DNA from: Klebsormidium nitens
Lineage: Eukaryota; Streptophyta; Klebsormidiophyceae; Klebsormidiales; Klebsormidiaceae
DNA length: 64,000 nt
Reading direction: 5' to 3'
NCBI GenBank assembly: GCA_000708835.1
Contig: DF237011.1
Location: forward strand, 1 to 64,000
Shown here: positions 36,501 to 48,269 of the stretch, piece after piece
Numbering within the stretch: the stretch's first letter is position 1
Layout: the number at the start of each line of letters is the position of its first letter
The notes under the pieces: generated by a model
What the model was told of the DNA's origin: nothing
What the model saw: only the letters and a program-made list of their open reading frames with translations
Database searches by the model: none
Translations under genes and position numbers: made by a program

Positions 36501-39500
36501 TCTCCGCGTTGTCTGCTGGTGTTTGTGTGTGTGCACCACTTATTATTGGCTTCTTTTGATCATACCAATCAGCATTATGGAAAGGAGACACTGGCGTTCA
36601 ATTCTGGTAAGGAGCCAGATTAGTCAAGTTTTGGGAGCAAAGCAGGTTTGCCAGACGGTTCCCAGAATTTGGCTGTTGTTCACTCCTGGCTCAATCTAAA
36701 TCCGGGCACTCCGGTTGTTATGCAAGCGGTGTGCATCATGGTTCTCGACCTGAAAGCAGAGAAATGGAGGTGGCGCGCCACGTTCGTGTATGATTCAAAA
36801 GAGACCAGCGACCGACGCATCTCGTCATCTCAGCAGTTCTTCTATTGTAGATATCAACGTGCTGTCCCCAGGAGGTTACGCCTTGGCGCCTACGCGCAGC
36901 AGCTGTAGCCCCTCGTAGTTCTACTCTCTTTGAGGAAACATTGTCTACCTTTCCCTAGGATGTCCTGATTCCTCGCAGATTTGTGTCATGACTTCTTGCG
37001 CCACCGACTGAGTTCGCAGTCCGGCACTTTATACCTTGCCTACTCGATCTGCAGCTAGCCGCGGCTGCGCAATACATACGATACAATCCCGGGTGCTTAT
37101 TTATCGCAACGAACGCCGACGCATCAGCAAATGCCAGCAACGGTGAGTATCATGGAGCAGAGTTCTTTCTGAAGTGACAACCGGTCGGTACCACCTTCTG
37201 CCTTACTTTGATGGTCTTATGCTCAACTGCTTACGCCAATCGAGGGAGCCCAATTTGCCCCTTGCCCCCCTGGAATTTCGTTCGCTTCCGTTCAGAAGAA
37301 TTTGCGTCTGCTTGGCCATTCTCCGGGTTCTTGTGAGTTCAGATCTTCACATGTCAGAGAGCTGCTTCTCAAGACACGCTAACGTTGGGCCCGAGCTCCG
37401 GCTCTTCCCCCTGCCTTCAACCGCTGTCTTCCGCCATACTTTGAAACCTATCTCGTCAATTCAGCAACAGTAAGCTCCAGCAAAAGTAAGTCCCTGCAAT
37501 GACTCTGAAAACCTGACCCAGATAAACACCTGCTCCGCACCCGTACCCACTCTAAACCCCCAAGCTAACCCGACCCGTCCCAGGCTGGTTAACTTACTTT
37601 TGCTGAAGCCTACCTTTGCTAAATCGAGTAATTGTCTTGGAGACACTGCACTCCTGTTCGCAGGCAGAATCATCCCGGGGGCAGGGACGCTAGTTCGCGC
37701 CATCCAGCTCGCGACCGGACGTGAAGTAAGTGCACCGAGTCGCACTGCCCGCTAAAAATCTTTTCATGATCTCTTCATGTTGAACGGTTTGCTTCCGACT
37801 TGCACAATTCCATATCGTGTTCCTCAACTTCTGATTAAACGCTCAGCTCTTCTGAGCAGGATAGCCGAAACCTATCAAATATCGTTGCCTTAGCTTTCTT
37901 TGAACCGAGTGCTCGTTTGAATCCAAGCTTTGGTTGTATTGCGCGCGTGAAGAACGTGCTTTAGACTGCCGTCGCTTATCCTGTAAGGATTAGTGAGGTA
38001 CTAAGAAAGCCCGTTCGGACGACGCCGTCATTTCGACCTATGATGATCACGACAAAGCTTGTACCCAAGGTCAAATTCCGTCAACGCTTTGCTTTTGCGG
38101 GTACTGCGCAGAACGTACAATACAATAGCCAAGCCTTTCACAGTCGTCCAAAACCAGAATGCTCAAGCGAAAGCGATGGAACGCATTCTGTTACATACAC
38201 CCTCTTATTGCACGTTCAACAAAATTTCGGGCATGTCTGGTGTTCTTCAAAGATCGTACGGCGTTTGGCCTCAAATACCAGCCACCCCACCTCTCACACA
38301 ACATTGCATAATCCTGAGCCGTCGTGTGCCCTGCCGTCTCGGGCCAATTGTCCAAGATCAGAAACCATGCTCCGCGACAATCTCGAAACCCAACGGCAAC
38401 TCGACATGGACAGCTGTAACTCTGCGCCGATGGCCGTGCAGCCGTTGGTAATGGGCAAGCCGGAGCCGTTCCTGTTGGATGCTATCGCGGAAGAGCACGG
38501 TATTGCCAAAAATCGGACGCTCATGGTTGGGGACCGGCTGGATACCGGTGAGTGCCGCGTCCAATGAAAGGCTTCCGTTGGGTGACTTTGGATTCGGAAA
38601 GAGAAGGGGGAAAGCGCTCTATCAAGACATGGAAGACAGCGGTTTGAAGTTATGTGCTGTTGTGATGGTCGCGCGATTTTTGAGCAGGAACCAAAGTCGA
38701 CCTTCTTGGTGTAGCGGGGGGCCGACTGGAAAGGCGACTGTAGGTTGACGAATTCTGCCAGGAAGAGAATGGAGGGGGTTGGTTTTTCGCATGTGTGGTG
38801 TTGCTCACGGGCCCCTCTTGCTCACTGCTATATCAGTGTGCGAGCTTAAAGGAAATCAGCGAATGCAGTACAAATCTCGTGTCCTGCCAGTGAATCTAGG
38901 CTGCTTCGCATCACTCATTAAGATCAAACGCGTTCGCTCAAAATCAACTTAAGAGCAGCGACGTGAGCCAAGCAGTGGCTGTTGCTGATATCAGAGTCCG
39001 ACTTGCTCGGACATTTGGTGCACAGAATGCTCAGTCCAAAGTCCTTCTTGCGATTTCCGTCTCGATCTTCCAACTATCCCCTGTCGCAGACATCGAGCCT
39101 GGGTTCACTTTTGGCATCCGAAGGTGCTTGAACTTTGATGTACAGAACGCTTGATATGTAGTACCTCTTCCGGGTTTCCGGGTCTTCCGTCAGACCCATT
39201 GCTTCTGCTGCTGCTTTTCATTCCAGTCACTGACTTCGGATTCATCTATAGCATCCGAACTTGCTCGAACTTTGGTGTGCGGAATGGTGAATCCGACTCG
39301 TTCCGCCTTGCGACTCCCGTTTCCGGTCTCCTGTCTGACTGATGGTTCCCTTGCTCTTCTCTCTTACAGACATCGAGTTTGGGTTCAACTACGGCATCCG
39401 CACGCTGCTCGTTTACACAGGCGTGACCACCCCCGAATTGTTGCATGAACACAGGCGAGTCCGCTTTTGTTCGCTCCACTCGCTAAAGCCTTCCAGGCTG

Positions 39501-39996
39501 CCCTTTGGTGATTTAAATCTGCGCCGTCAGAAAAGACGTTCGTTCTCTTCACCTCTGTGACGGTATTTTCCGATTTTGGGTTTTTAGGCTTTCACTGTCC
39601 CGTCGTCTCCGTGCCGCTTTCCAGGGCTATGAACAGCATTGTCCTGGTCAGTTCTCGAATACCGAAAACCTGTGATTGGCTCTTCAGCCGCTTGTCACAA
39701 ACCAGGCTTTGCAAGCAAAGCATCCTGTTCGAACGAATGCCTTCCAGATGATTTGCAAAGGTCAAAGCAGCGGCGCTTCGATGCTCTCGACCAACTTTTC
39801 AGCCGTCTCCGTCGTAGTTCCAAGTCTGAAAGCAAACCAGCTACTAACGTGCACTTTAACGTCGATTTTGATCTGCAGGACGAAGAAGCAGATTGTGCCC
39901 GACCTATGTTTGTCCCGGTGTTTCCAGTTTGCTCTCAGGCTGTCAAACTGGTCGTGGCGGAAAAGCAGGCAGGTAGCCGAAGTCGGGTGCCGGTGA
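33513..39996 (+). CDS. PGLP: 2-phosphoglycolate phosphatase (HAD family), likely plastidic
   Basis: Twelve exons, 33513-33906, 34272-34342, 34631-34675, 35048-35161, 35589-35615, 36021-36107, 36301-36348, 37055-37142, 37664-37725, 38442-38547, 39370-39454 and 39879-39996, give about 414 aa. Seen: HAD motif I DDIIFDCDGVLWHG with both nucleophile and acid Asp, motif II VTNNASKSRRQY, GSAYAAASYL of the cap, VVVGFDSRANY, NPGCLFIATNADA, motif III Lys in VMGKPEPF, motif IV MVGDRLDTDIEFG and LLVYTGVTTPELL. Family knowledge: it dephosphorylates 2-phosphoglycolate made by Rubisco oxygenation, the first step of photorespiration. About 110 residues rich in Ser and Thr precede the HAD core, fitting a transit peptide; the start at 33513 is the first ATG of the frame. 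Two splice sites are unusual: the exon 2 donor and a GC-AG intron 11. Confidence 0.92.
34343..34350 (+). other. Ambiguous 5' splice site of PGLP exon 2
   Basis: The conserved protein (FYV-TNNAS) requires the exon to end at 34342 with donor GTTCGT. Four bases further is a far better donor, GTAAGC at 34347, but using it breaks the frame with the next exon. Confidence 0.65.
37473..37613. mobile_element. MITE-like element, about 140 bp, in a PGLP intron
   Basis: The ends are inverted repeats sharing CAGCAAAAGTAAGT (near 37476) and its complement (near 37600). The interior carries the GTGGGTACGGGTGCGGAGC family sequence in reverse orientation, shared with 668-800. No coding capacity. Confidence 0.75.
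38965..39300 (+). repeat. Ghost-exon array, acceptor side of PGLP exon 11
   Basis: Three copies of the start of exon 11 (DIEFGFNYGIRT region) and its acceptor precede the real exon at 39370: near 38970-39030, 39085-39155 and 39226-39300, a period of about 140 bp. The second keeps CAG-ACATCGAG, the others are more decayed. Confidence 0.88.
39455..39878 (+). other. GC-AG intron in PGLP
   Basis: Intron 11 starts GCGAGT after ACAG and ends CTGCAG. The split Arg codon (AG plus G) and the following KKQIVPDL align with the family C-terminus, which no nearby GT donor achieves. Confidence 0.7.
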
Positions 39997-40765
39997 AGCA
40001 CGTCTAAAAGAGCCATCGACATTTCGAATATAGAATCAAAGGCTTGATAAGTATCAAGCAGCGAACTTAGTCCAGCAAAACATTACGGTTCTTGAGCGGG
40101 TGGCTTCAGTATGTTTCGGAGTGCAAAACGGTCGTATGTTGTCAACAACATCCAATATCTGCACCTTACAAGGAGTTAGAAAGTCGCACATGTCCCACGA
40201 CTTCCTAAATATCATACAGAACGTTGTTAATCACCTGATTCTCATAAGTAAAGTGCATGTGAGGAGCCTCGAGACCGGGCTGAGACTCACTGAGCCTAGG
40301 CACGGGTGAAATGCTCAGTCCCGCTGCCTACCGCACTGATCGACCATGAGGAATACAGCAACTGGCCCGAGCCGCTCTGCGCTGCTACTAAAGGTTTCAT
40401 TGTGCTAAGCAACCGTCCGGAGCTCTATCGAGCGGCCCCACGGGCGCCCCACGCTCAACCATCAGTGTAAGACGGTCCGATCGGCGGCCTCGGCCAAATG
40501 ATTGAATAGAACCGCACGCCATGGCGCAAAAATCTGCTGCATTGGTATGGAGTCGGCCCCATGGCCGGGCATGATCATTTGCAAGCATGCATGAGAGCTT
40601 ATATTTAGTTGATTAGTAAATTGCGCATATATACTATAGTCACACGGTTGCTAGGTAGTACTCAGCCTCTAGGCTACTGAAGTGCAGGCGGCGGGCCAAA
40701 ATTGAATTTTGTCAGGAAATGCCCTTACCGTACGTTGGAAGGGAGAACACGGGAGACCTATGGTG

Positions 40766-40814
40766 GGTTTATGGTTGCGCAACCATAAACCAATTTGCCT
40801 GCGCAGGCAAATTG
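40766..40814. repeat. Two abutting perfect palindromes
   Basis: A 26-bp perfect palindrome (40766-40791, centre TTGCGCAA) shares its last base with a 24-bp perfect palindrome (40791-40814, centre CTGCGCAG). Both lie just inside the left end of the inverted-repeat element and are absent from its right end. Confidence 0.9.
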
Positions 40815-41429
40815 CTGCACATCGCCGGCAAAGGCGGTAGGTCAAACCTGAGAAATACCTGCGATGGCCGACCTCCGGTTGTCGGATTTCCGTACGGCGA
40901 GCGTACATATCGTTTAGCTCGAAACCCTGGGATCTAGGCAGTATTCTTCGACTTCGATACTCGTTCGGTCCACAGACCGCTCGGTACCTCATCCTAGTAG
41001 GCGGGGGACCATACTTCCCACACAGTAACTTTATCATGGTCGTAGCTTGGCCTTTCTGCATATGTGGTGTTAGTTCAGAGAGCCGGTGGTTCGGGCAGCT
41101 TCTGGAGTCCGGGCTTTCGGTGTAGTACGGTCAGCCTGCTCTTGCAGGCGCCCCTTGATTATTTTCTGCAGTCTCGTGATGTCGCCGGAGTTTATTCGGG
41201 TCGTACGGTACAATCGCTCTCGAAATAGCCAAGTGTCATCACGTGAACACGTGTCATTTGCTAAACTCAAGACCGTACGGTCGGTGTCAGACCGGCCACT
41301 TAAGTAGGTTTTAATACTACACAGCTTTGACACTGGACTAGTTTGGTACTTCTAACAATGTTTGTTCATCAGCGGAGTGTCATGATATAGTACGTACCGG
41401 TGTTCGGAGAGGTCTGCACTCTGTATTGC

Positions 41430-41479
41430 GCACAGTGCACACTGCACACTACCGTACACACTGCACACTGCACACTGCC
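41430..41479 (+). repeat. CACACTG microsatellite
   Basis: Several copies of GCACACT / CACACTG occur, interrupted by ACCGTACA. It lies inside the inverted-repeat element. Confidence 0.8.
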
Positions 41480-42948
41480 CCAGGGGCCCGAGCTCGGGGG
41501 TCGGGAGTCGGGACCCGGACCGAGAACAAAAGCAAAGTTCTGAAAAGGGGAGGACTTCGAAAAGGGCAGATCATGGCTGCCCTTATTAGCGACCTTCCTC
41601 CTCAAACGACCTAACAAGGCCACCTTCCGGACCACTTCAGCTTAAATCCAGCTTTGGGCGCCACAGCCAAGGCACTCGGCAAGGCCTGGAAAAAGCCGCG
41701 ATGATGTGCCCTTCAAAATGGCGGGTTTATGAGTCTGTATAGTGGCAGCACTTTTAGGGGCAAATTGCGGCAATCTGTAGGAAATAGGGAGGAAAATGAA
41801 AAAATTGCAGCCCGGGGCGTGGATATTCGCAGGTCGGAACCTACCGATTACCTTCACTCGAACCTACCAAGACTCCCTACGACGGTCGGTAAACCGTACG
41901 GACTTTGCCGCAATATTCGAAAATTTGCAGGCACCCAAACCCGCACCATAGGTCTCCCGTGTGCGTGACTTGAATGTAGTATTGCTCAATATTGTGGCAT
42001 GCACATGGTTGGAACTGGGCAAGTCACTAAGCCATGTTGCATGTGCACACTCTAGCTGTCAAAGCTCTATTCGACGTACATGCCACACTGGCAAAACCTG
42101 TGCAGCCTAATAAAGCGGCCAGCGCGACAACATTGTCACATCAGTATGATACGATATCATGCTTCCAGACATTTGCAATCGCATTCCGCACTCCGATGCA
42201 CGCATCCACCTCTTTTCCGAGATCACTCACCTAGCATGCATGGTTTACCAAATTACCAACCAGATCCAACTAAACCGATTCAGACAGTGGACACGGGATC
42301 GAACTCAATGGACCATCTTCAAATCCGTGACTCAAGGCGGTGTCGGAACATCGATTCTCAACATCCGGACAACTCAATAGTATATGGCTAATGTCCGCAA
42401 GACAGAAGTCTACTTAGAGCTTGAATGATCTCATACATTCCAAGCTTTAAGAAAGCTCTGGGAAAGCAAGATATTTACACCGTTTCACAAAACCTACTCT
42501 ACTACCCACTCATACCACCGACTACCCAACTGCATTTACACCAGCTCCGGACTACCCACTCACGTTATCCAGGACATTTGCAAATGCACACCCTAGCTCA
42601 AAAGGATTCCGGTCCTATTCTTACTCTTTATAATGATCGGTGAATTGTAGGCGATTGCTTATTCAATTTGTGGTCTAAGATATCATCGTGATTCAAAGTC
42701 GATCAGCCCACTTGACGCCCAGCTTTCCTATCGGACTCCAATTTGACTGGTTCCCGACCGCAATGCCCTGATCCTGTTTCTCTCCTGCGACCTCGGCCGA
42801 CTGAATGCAACGTCTCTCTTACGAGAGACCCCTCACTGTCCTCCACTTCGTGCCACAAACTTCCGTCGATTGAACCACTACTAACGAGAAGACGGTATAA
42901 GCATAACAAAAGCAAAAACCCCGAGGGCGCAATCGAATACAAGTCGGT

Positions 42949-45900
42949 CTAAGATGAGCCTTTCTCTCCTGGAGCGCCGTACGCGTCCCCGCTATTTACA
43001 GACCCCCCCTGAAAGTAGTCCGGCCAGTCGGGGTGCTCCTGCGCAAAGCTGCTGAGCTGGTCGTCAAACCCCCCGCCCAGGTTCGCGTCCCCCAACTGTG
43101 AACCCAATCCGCTCGGCTGTGAGTGCAAAAAGTCCTGGTACAGGTCGAGCGGTTCGCGGGATAGGGAAAGGGTGCGCAGCAGGGGCGGGGAAGATACAAA
43201 GTCGGCCGACGAACGCCCGGGGCCGGTGCTGTCAGGCCGGTCGCCGCTCAGGTTCAGCAGCGAAGGTTTCGGACCCATGCCCAATCCGATTCCGTTTCCG
43301 GCGGAATCCGGCCTGCCAGAGTTAGACGAGCCCACCCCATACCGCTGCGGACTCGAGCGCGCACCCAGCGTCACGGGCAGACAATTTGGCTGCCCCGCCC
43401 GGAAGCCCGCCAGTCCGTACCGCTCAACAGTACCGAGCCCGGGCCGGATGGCAGTCGCCATGACGCCACGTGTCACCAGGGGGTGCGCGACGCGGGCCAC
43501 GTTCCCGGCCAACCGGGGGCGTTCCTGAGGTCCAAGAGATTGGAGTTTTTGGGTCGGGCCGAACTCGCCGACTCTGAAACCCCGGGGCCCCGACTTGGGA
43601 GCCGTGGGCTGGCCGTACTCGAACGGTTCGGGGGGGTCGTTTTGCCGGGCAGGGCCGCCCCCCGGGAAACCGAAGTTGTCGCTGGAGGGCCCGAGCGACA
43701 AGTCAGGGGACGTTGTGGCGCCGACCGGTTTCAGAGCGTATAAGCCCTTGTCTATACCCTGAACCCCCTCCACTTGGAACACCTGTTGCTGACCCCTAGC
43801 CGTGTCGATCCAAACCGGCATCACGGCGGGCGGCAGGTTTTGTGGGCCCCCCCTCCCGGACTTTTCTTCCTGGTCTGGTTTCACCCGTGCATCCAACGGC
43901 TCGGAGCCGACATTGGACGGCCCAGGTGTGGCGCGTCCCTGCATTGTTTCTCCAGGAGGGCCCCTTCCAGAATCTGCGCCGAGGGGGGGTTGCTCGAACG
44001 CCTCCTGGAGCGCCACGTCATTCCCCCCGCCGCGGGAACCGGCGCCCATACCCTGCCAACCGAGCGCCATCATCGCGTCCGGGACGAGCAGGCCCGCACG
44101 TGCGAGCGCCACTAACCCCGCGCCAAACCCTGCCTCGAACCCCGCCTCGTATTGCGTGATCGGAGAAGTGTTGCCCTGCTGGGGGGGTCCTCCGGCCCCG
44201 AGAAAATCGGGTTTGGTTCCAGGGAGCAGGAGGGCTGCGGCGGGCATGGGGGCGACTGAGGGGTTGGACGTGACGCTCAGGGGGATACCGTAGGAGGTTT
44301 CTGTCAGGTTCAGGGGGGTGCTGGGGCTGCGGATCGAAGTCCCATGGAGCTTGGGGGTCTGTTGCTGGCTGCAAGGAGCGAAGAAGTCGGTTAGGATCCT
44401 CGAGTCGAACAGCGAGGGTGTGTGGTTCTAAGAAAGTACAGGTGCGTTCCTCCTTAACCTTTTATAAAATCTTGCTTGGCCAGTTTCATTCTCGCAAGTA
44501 GCGCCGTTTCTAACCCCAATTCGAAAGTATTGGTAAATTGACTGTGCCTTGGCTTCAGATTTGCAACCTTGACACAGGAGACTTTTAGTATGTGGTTCGA
44601 GGTTGCAGACAGCCCTGAGACAACGTTTGTTCCTTAGAATAATTCAACATCTCTTGTGAAAGAGAACTAAGAGGACTCAATCCTACCAGCACTGGCAGTC
44701 AGGACAAAATCGAATCACTGAGAACTTGAGATGAAAGACAGCAAACCGTTTCTGTTGATGGCGTGCTACCTAAGCTAGACAAACCAGAAGCAGACAGCGG
44801 TCCTTTTTCAAAATTCATTTTCCCTCTTAATTATGGAACATCTGTATAAAACTAGGGACCAGCAAATCTGCTCGAGAAAACACTATTGAACAGGGCCACC
44901 ATAAGCTCCCAACCATGCATGTCGCTTCTTATCGGAACCGAATGATAGCAAGGCCAATCTCAACTCCTCTTCACCAGTTTTCGCGAAGCAAAATCCCTTT
45001 GTTTTGGGCCTTCAACAATGGCGACACATAGGAGCGTTTCCAGAATCTGAAGATGGACAAAAGGAAGGCACAAGGGATGGGGCGGGCCAAACTACACCGC
45101 CATGTATTTCTTCCAACCGCTCGGATCCAACTCTGCAAAGCTTCGTTCGATGACAGACGCCTGTCATCCCAACAGATTGCGTTCACAGGTGACGAAGTCA
45201 AACGTAGGGCTGCTGGGTTACCTTTCATAGAAAGCCGCAGCCTCACGCGCCGCCTTCGCCTGGACCTTTGCCTTCTCATTCTCCCGCTCTGCAAGAACAC
45301 GCACCACCGATTCTCTCAAGGAGAGGTCCAGCAAAAGCAGTTGGTTTATGCAGAGTCCCAAAAGTTGAAAGCAAGTCAGCAGTTTTCAACTGCTTACATC
45401 GTGCGCTCTTTCTGCATAGACAGCACCAAGGCATAGAGAAAAGTCTTCTCATGATAACAGGGTCTTTTCGAGGCAGGCAAATTTACGGGACCATCAGACA
45501 ATCAGAACTCGCATGCTTCATGGGGCAAATCGTGAGAAAGCGAGCGTACACAATCGATTGGGAATGTGAGGAAGGACACAATACTTAAGCATGGCACGAG
45601 ATCATCGCTTTGTGGTCTAGTCAAGATCGACGTGCAACACTGTAATCTGGACACACTTCGCCATCAAATAGCAGTACGTCTACGGCCAGGGGCCCATATT
45701 TAAGAATGAAATGGGCTCCTGAAAGGTCCCTCCGTGATCCCGGATATCTCCTTAACCAACAAAGAAATCAATTCTTACTCAAAGCGTACTCTGTGCATCC
45801 AACAAGCTACGACTCTCCCGAATTACTGTATTTGTAGAAGCTTCAGCTCCCAAAACTCTAACTGAAAAGTTGTAGCATCCAAAGACATCGTCTATGCAAC

Positions 45901-48269
45901 TCTGACTTCTGGCCAGAACAGAGGCTGTGTTAACCGTCCATCGACGGGGGAAGCACTCACCTCTTGCAGTATCCTGACACATAAAAGCTTTGCCCGAGAT
46001 CCCCCTGCAATCCTACTCAAGACCCTTCAGCGTCCAAAGACATGGTCTATACAACTCTAAAACTGACCAGAACAGAAGCTCTAAAATTTGGAGTAACAAA
46101 ACGGAGGCACTCACCGGCTCTGTGCCGGTTCATGTGGCCACCCAGCGCCTGCGAGACCAGGAAGCGCTTCCCACAGAAGCGGCACTCGTAGACGGTCTGG
46201 TGACCGTCCGCTATCGTTTTCCAGCCGCCCAGATGGTGGTCCTCTTTGCCGTCTCTCGCACCTCCGCGCAAGTTCCCCGTGGGTTTCTCCTCCCCTGCGG
46301 AAGAAAATGCTCGAGAGGTCAGGACTTGTTGAAACGTGGATTAGGTGTACTCATTCGAGTGTTAGAGTCGGTTTGAGAAGATGCTTGGAGGAAACCCAGG
46401 CAGTCAAAGATGGAGAATCCACGAAATGGATATTTTCAAAAGGTATGTAAGAGACGGTATTGCTCGAGTGCATTGACCTGCAACAGGCACAGTACCGAGA
46501 ACCGATGAGGCTTGGACCCACATGAAGCATCACATCTTGACCCTGTTGAGAGCCAACAGCCCAACTCGACTTCTGAAGAGTCCTCACGATTAGGCAAGAG
46601 CTTGAATCGAGGATCGAAGCCCCAAATCTGTCTGCAAACAGAGCGAGAGGCCCCTCTTCCCCTATAAGGAGAGAGCAAAATCTGCAACTAGTAGGTACCA
46701 AGAATTGACACAGCCATCAGAAACACTATCTTTTGTGAGTCCTCAACACGTTACTGGACTCTATATGCAGACGACCTCTACACAATGTTTCTTCAAAAGT
46801 ACTCCCCATATCAAGTGCAGAGTTCACATGCCGTTGCTTCCAGACTTGCTTGTGGCACCCGCACAAATCCTGGGACTGCTGGTTTATGCAACCACAAGGA
46901 AATTGCTCTCATTAAGGCCGAAACGGTTGAAACTTCTATGCAACCAAATGACGCACGCTCTTTACCTGAACTCTTCTTCTCGTTTCTCGGCCTCTCTGCC
47001 TCGCTCGCCCTCGCCTCCCCCTTCCGCACTGACTCGCTGCTGTCGCTCCCCGTGTGCTTCCGCTTCTGTCCAGACTGCACCGTACTCTCGTTGCTCCCCT
47101 TTCCCCCGTCATCATCCGCCCCCAAGTACCCCCCCTTATTCCTCTGAGGGACGCCAACGCTGGCCTTATCAGGGCTGCCAGGGGTAAAGCCGTCCAGAAC
47201 CCCGCCGTTCGTCTTCCTGGCGCGCTTTCTGGAACTACCCTCGCTGCTGCGATCGCTGACGTCACTGTCAGTCTCGCTGACGCCAGCGCCGCCGCCCCCC
47301 CCCCGCACCTCATCGAGTCCGCGTGCTCTTTGCAGTGCTCGCCCCCACTCTTGGAACCGGACCTCCTCGCTCCGTCCGATTCTGACCCAGATCCGGACGG
47401 GGTGCGCTTTTTCTCTGTCCTCTCGCTGTCCTCCAGGTGGAAACTAGCAAAGCCCTCGAGCGCGCGCTTGTCTTCTTTCCCGCCGACAGACAGGCCCCCG
47501 CTCTTTGCTTGCCAGTCCTCGGAGGTGCCCCAATGTGGGGAGCTGCTGTCTTTCGTATCCCAGTCGCTCCCTGACCCGTTGGTCGGCACATGCAACCTGT
47601 AGCAAAGGGCGTCCCCAGCAGCCTTCTCTTGGCGCTTTGGCACTTCTCCCAGGTCCGACGTCTTCTCCTCTGCAGAGACATTTCTATCAGGGGGAGCCTC
47701 TTTCAGCTGATGTTGCTCTTCGATCCCGTCCTCTTTCCCAAACTTTTGACGCTGTGATTCCCCTCTCCCTCTAATGTCTATCTGCGTAGAGAGAGGCGTT
47801 GCTAAACCCTGAGAAACCCCAAAGCCACGCATGGCTTCTGAGGGATCTGCTCCACTCCCACGAACTGCGACGTATGGAAAGAACCGGTTTGTTCTCCCCG
47901 GCACCTCAGGCTCTTGTGAAACACTCTCAAAGTAGAACTGCTTTGAGGGACCTTTTTCTGCCAGTCTCGACCCTGCATGAGACTGTGGCTGTGGCTGCAG
48001 GTCCCGGAGGACGGGCACAGTAGGCCCTGTGCCTCCATGTTGGCCACCAAACATAAGGCTGCCGCTGTCTCTCTGAAGCTTCAACAGGGCCTCCTCAAAC
48101 AGGCTCATCGTCTCCTGGACAGACTCGAGCGAGCTCTTTGAGGGTTGGTAAGGTTGTTCAGTCCCAGGCACTGAAAGTGCCCCAGAGACTAAGGCTTGCG
48201 GATGCTGCAACATCTCTTGCTTAACGTCCTTGCAGGCTTGACCGCTCGACGTGTGTCCTCCCTCGAAAC
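42949..48269 (-). CDS. Large plant-type C2H2 (QALGGH) zinc-finger protein, 5' partial, frameshifted
   Basis: Four exons join in phase: 48269-46966, 46294-46115, 45288-45222 and 44368-42949 (stop TAG), about 990 aa; at least one 5' exon is missing because 48269 follows an acceptor. Seen: a long Ser/Glu/Lys-rich region with a nuclear-type basic patch SSRKRARK, then one C2H2 finger (YECRFCGKRF, QALGGHMNRHR), a short charged helix ERENEKAKVQAKAARE, and a 470-residue low-complexity Gly/Pro/Ser tail with LSLSREPLDLYQDF, which could be an EAR-like repression motif. The QALGGH finger is diagnostic of plant C2H2 transcription factors that bind DNA through this finger. The first exon reads in one frame up to a run of ten G (minus strand) and continues plausibly only in another, so one base appears to be missing. 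The exact subfamily is not recognised. Confidence 0.75.
45877..45966 (-). repeat. Ghost copy, donor side of the zinc-finger exon
   Basis: The segment after the zinc-finger exon (about 46025-46125) has a second copy at 45877-45966, sharing CCAAAGACAT-GTCTAT-CAACTCT, CCAGAACAGA and the donor GCACTCACC (minus-strand GTGAGTGC). The coding part is mostly lost. Confidence 0.75.
47295..47304 (-). other. Ten-G run with apparent one-base loss in the C2H2 gene
   Basis: Exon 48269-46966 is 1304 nt; its flanking phases need 1305. Upstream of this run one frame is coding-like; downstream a different frame gives ETDSDVSDRSSEGSSRKRAR and the correct splice phase. Eleven G would reconcile everything. Confidence 0.8.

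Larger units (their letters stand above)
40746..41965. mobile_element. DNA-transposon-like element with inverted ends
   Basis: The left end (40746-40770) and right end (41937-41965) are inverted copies sharing CACGGGAGACCTATGGTG exactly. Weaker inverted similarity continues inward (GCCTGC-AAATT, CCGTACGG). The 1.2-kb interior has no intact transposase frame, so it is non-autonomous. No clear target-site duplication was identified. Confidence 0.65.
39997..42948. other. Intergenic region with transposon-like DNA
   Basis: No host coding exon is supported. It holds an inverted-repeat element (40746-41965), two perfect palindromes (40766-40814), a CACACTG microsatellite (41430-41479) and loosely repeated CTACCCACTC motifs near 42500-42560. 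PGLP and the C2H2 gene converge here. Confidence 0.5.

Noticed and set aside
45961-45973. 13-nt micro-exon in the C2H2 gene between CAG and GTGAGT
   Set aside because: Including it breaks the phase between the zinc-finger exon and the next exon; it is better explained as a ghost donor copy.
46936-47308. Arg/Ala-rich tail reading on from the long C2H2 exon
   Set aside because: It appears only because of the frame change at the G10 run; the other frame has normal acidic/basic composition and correct splice phase.
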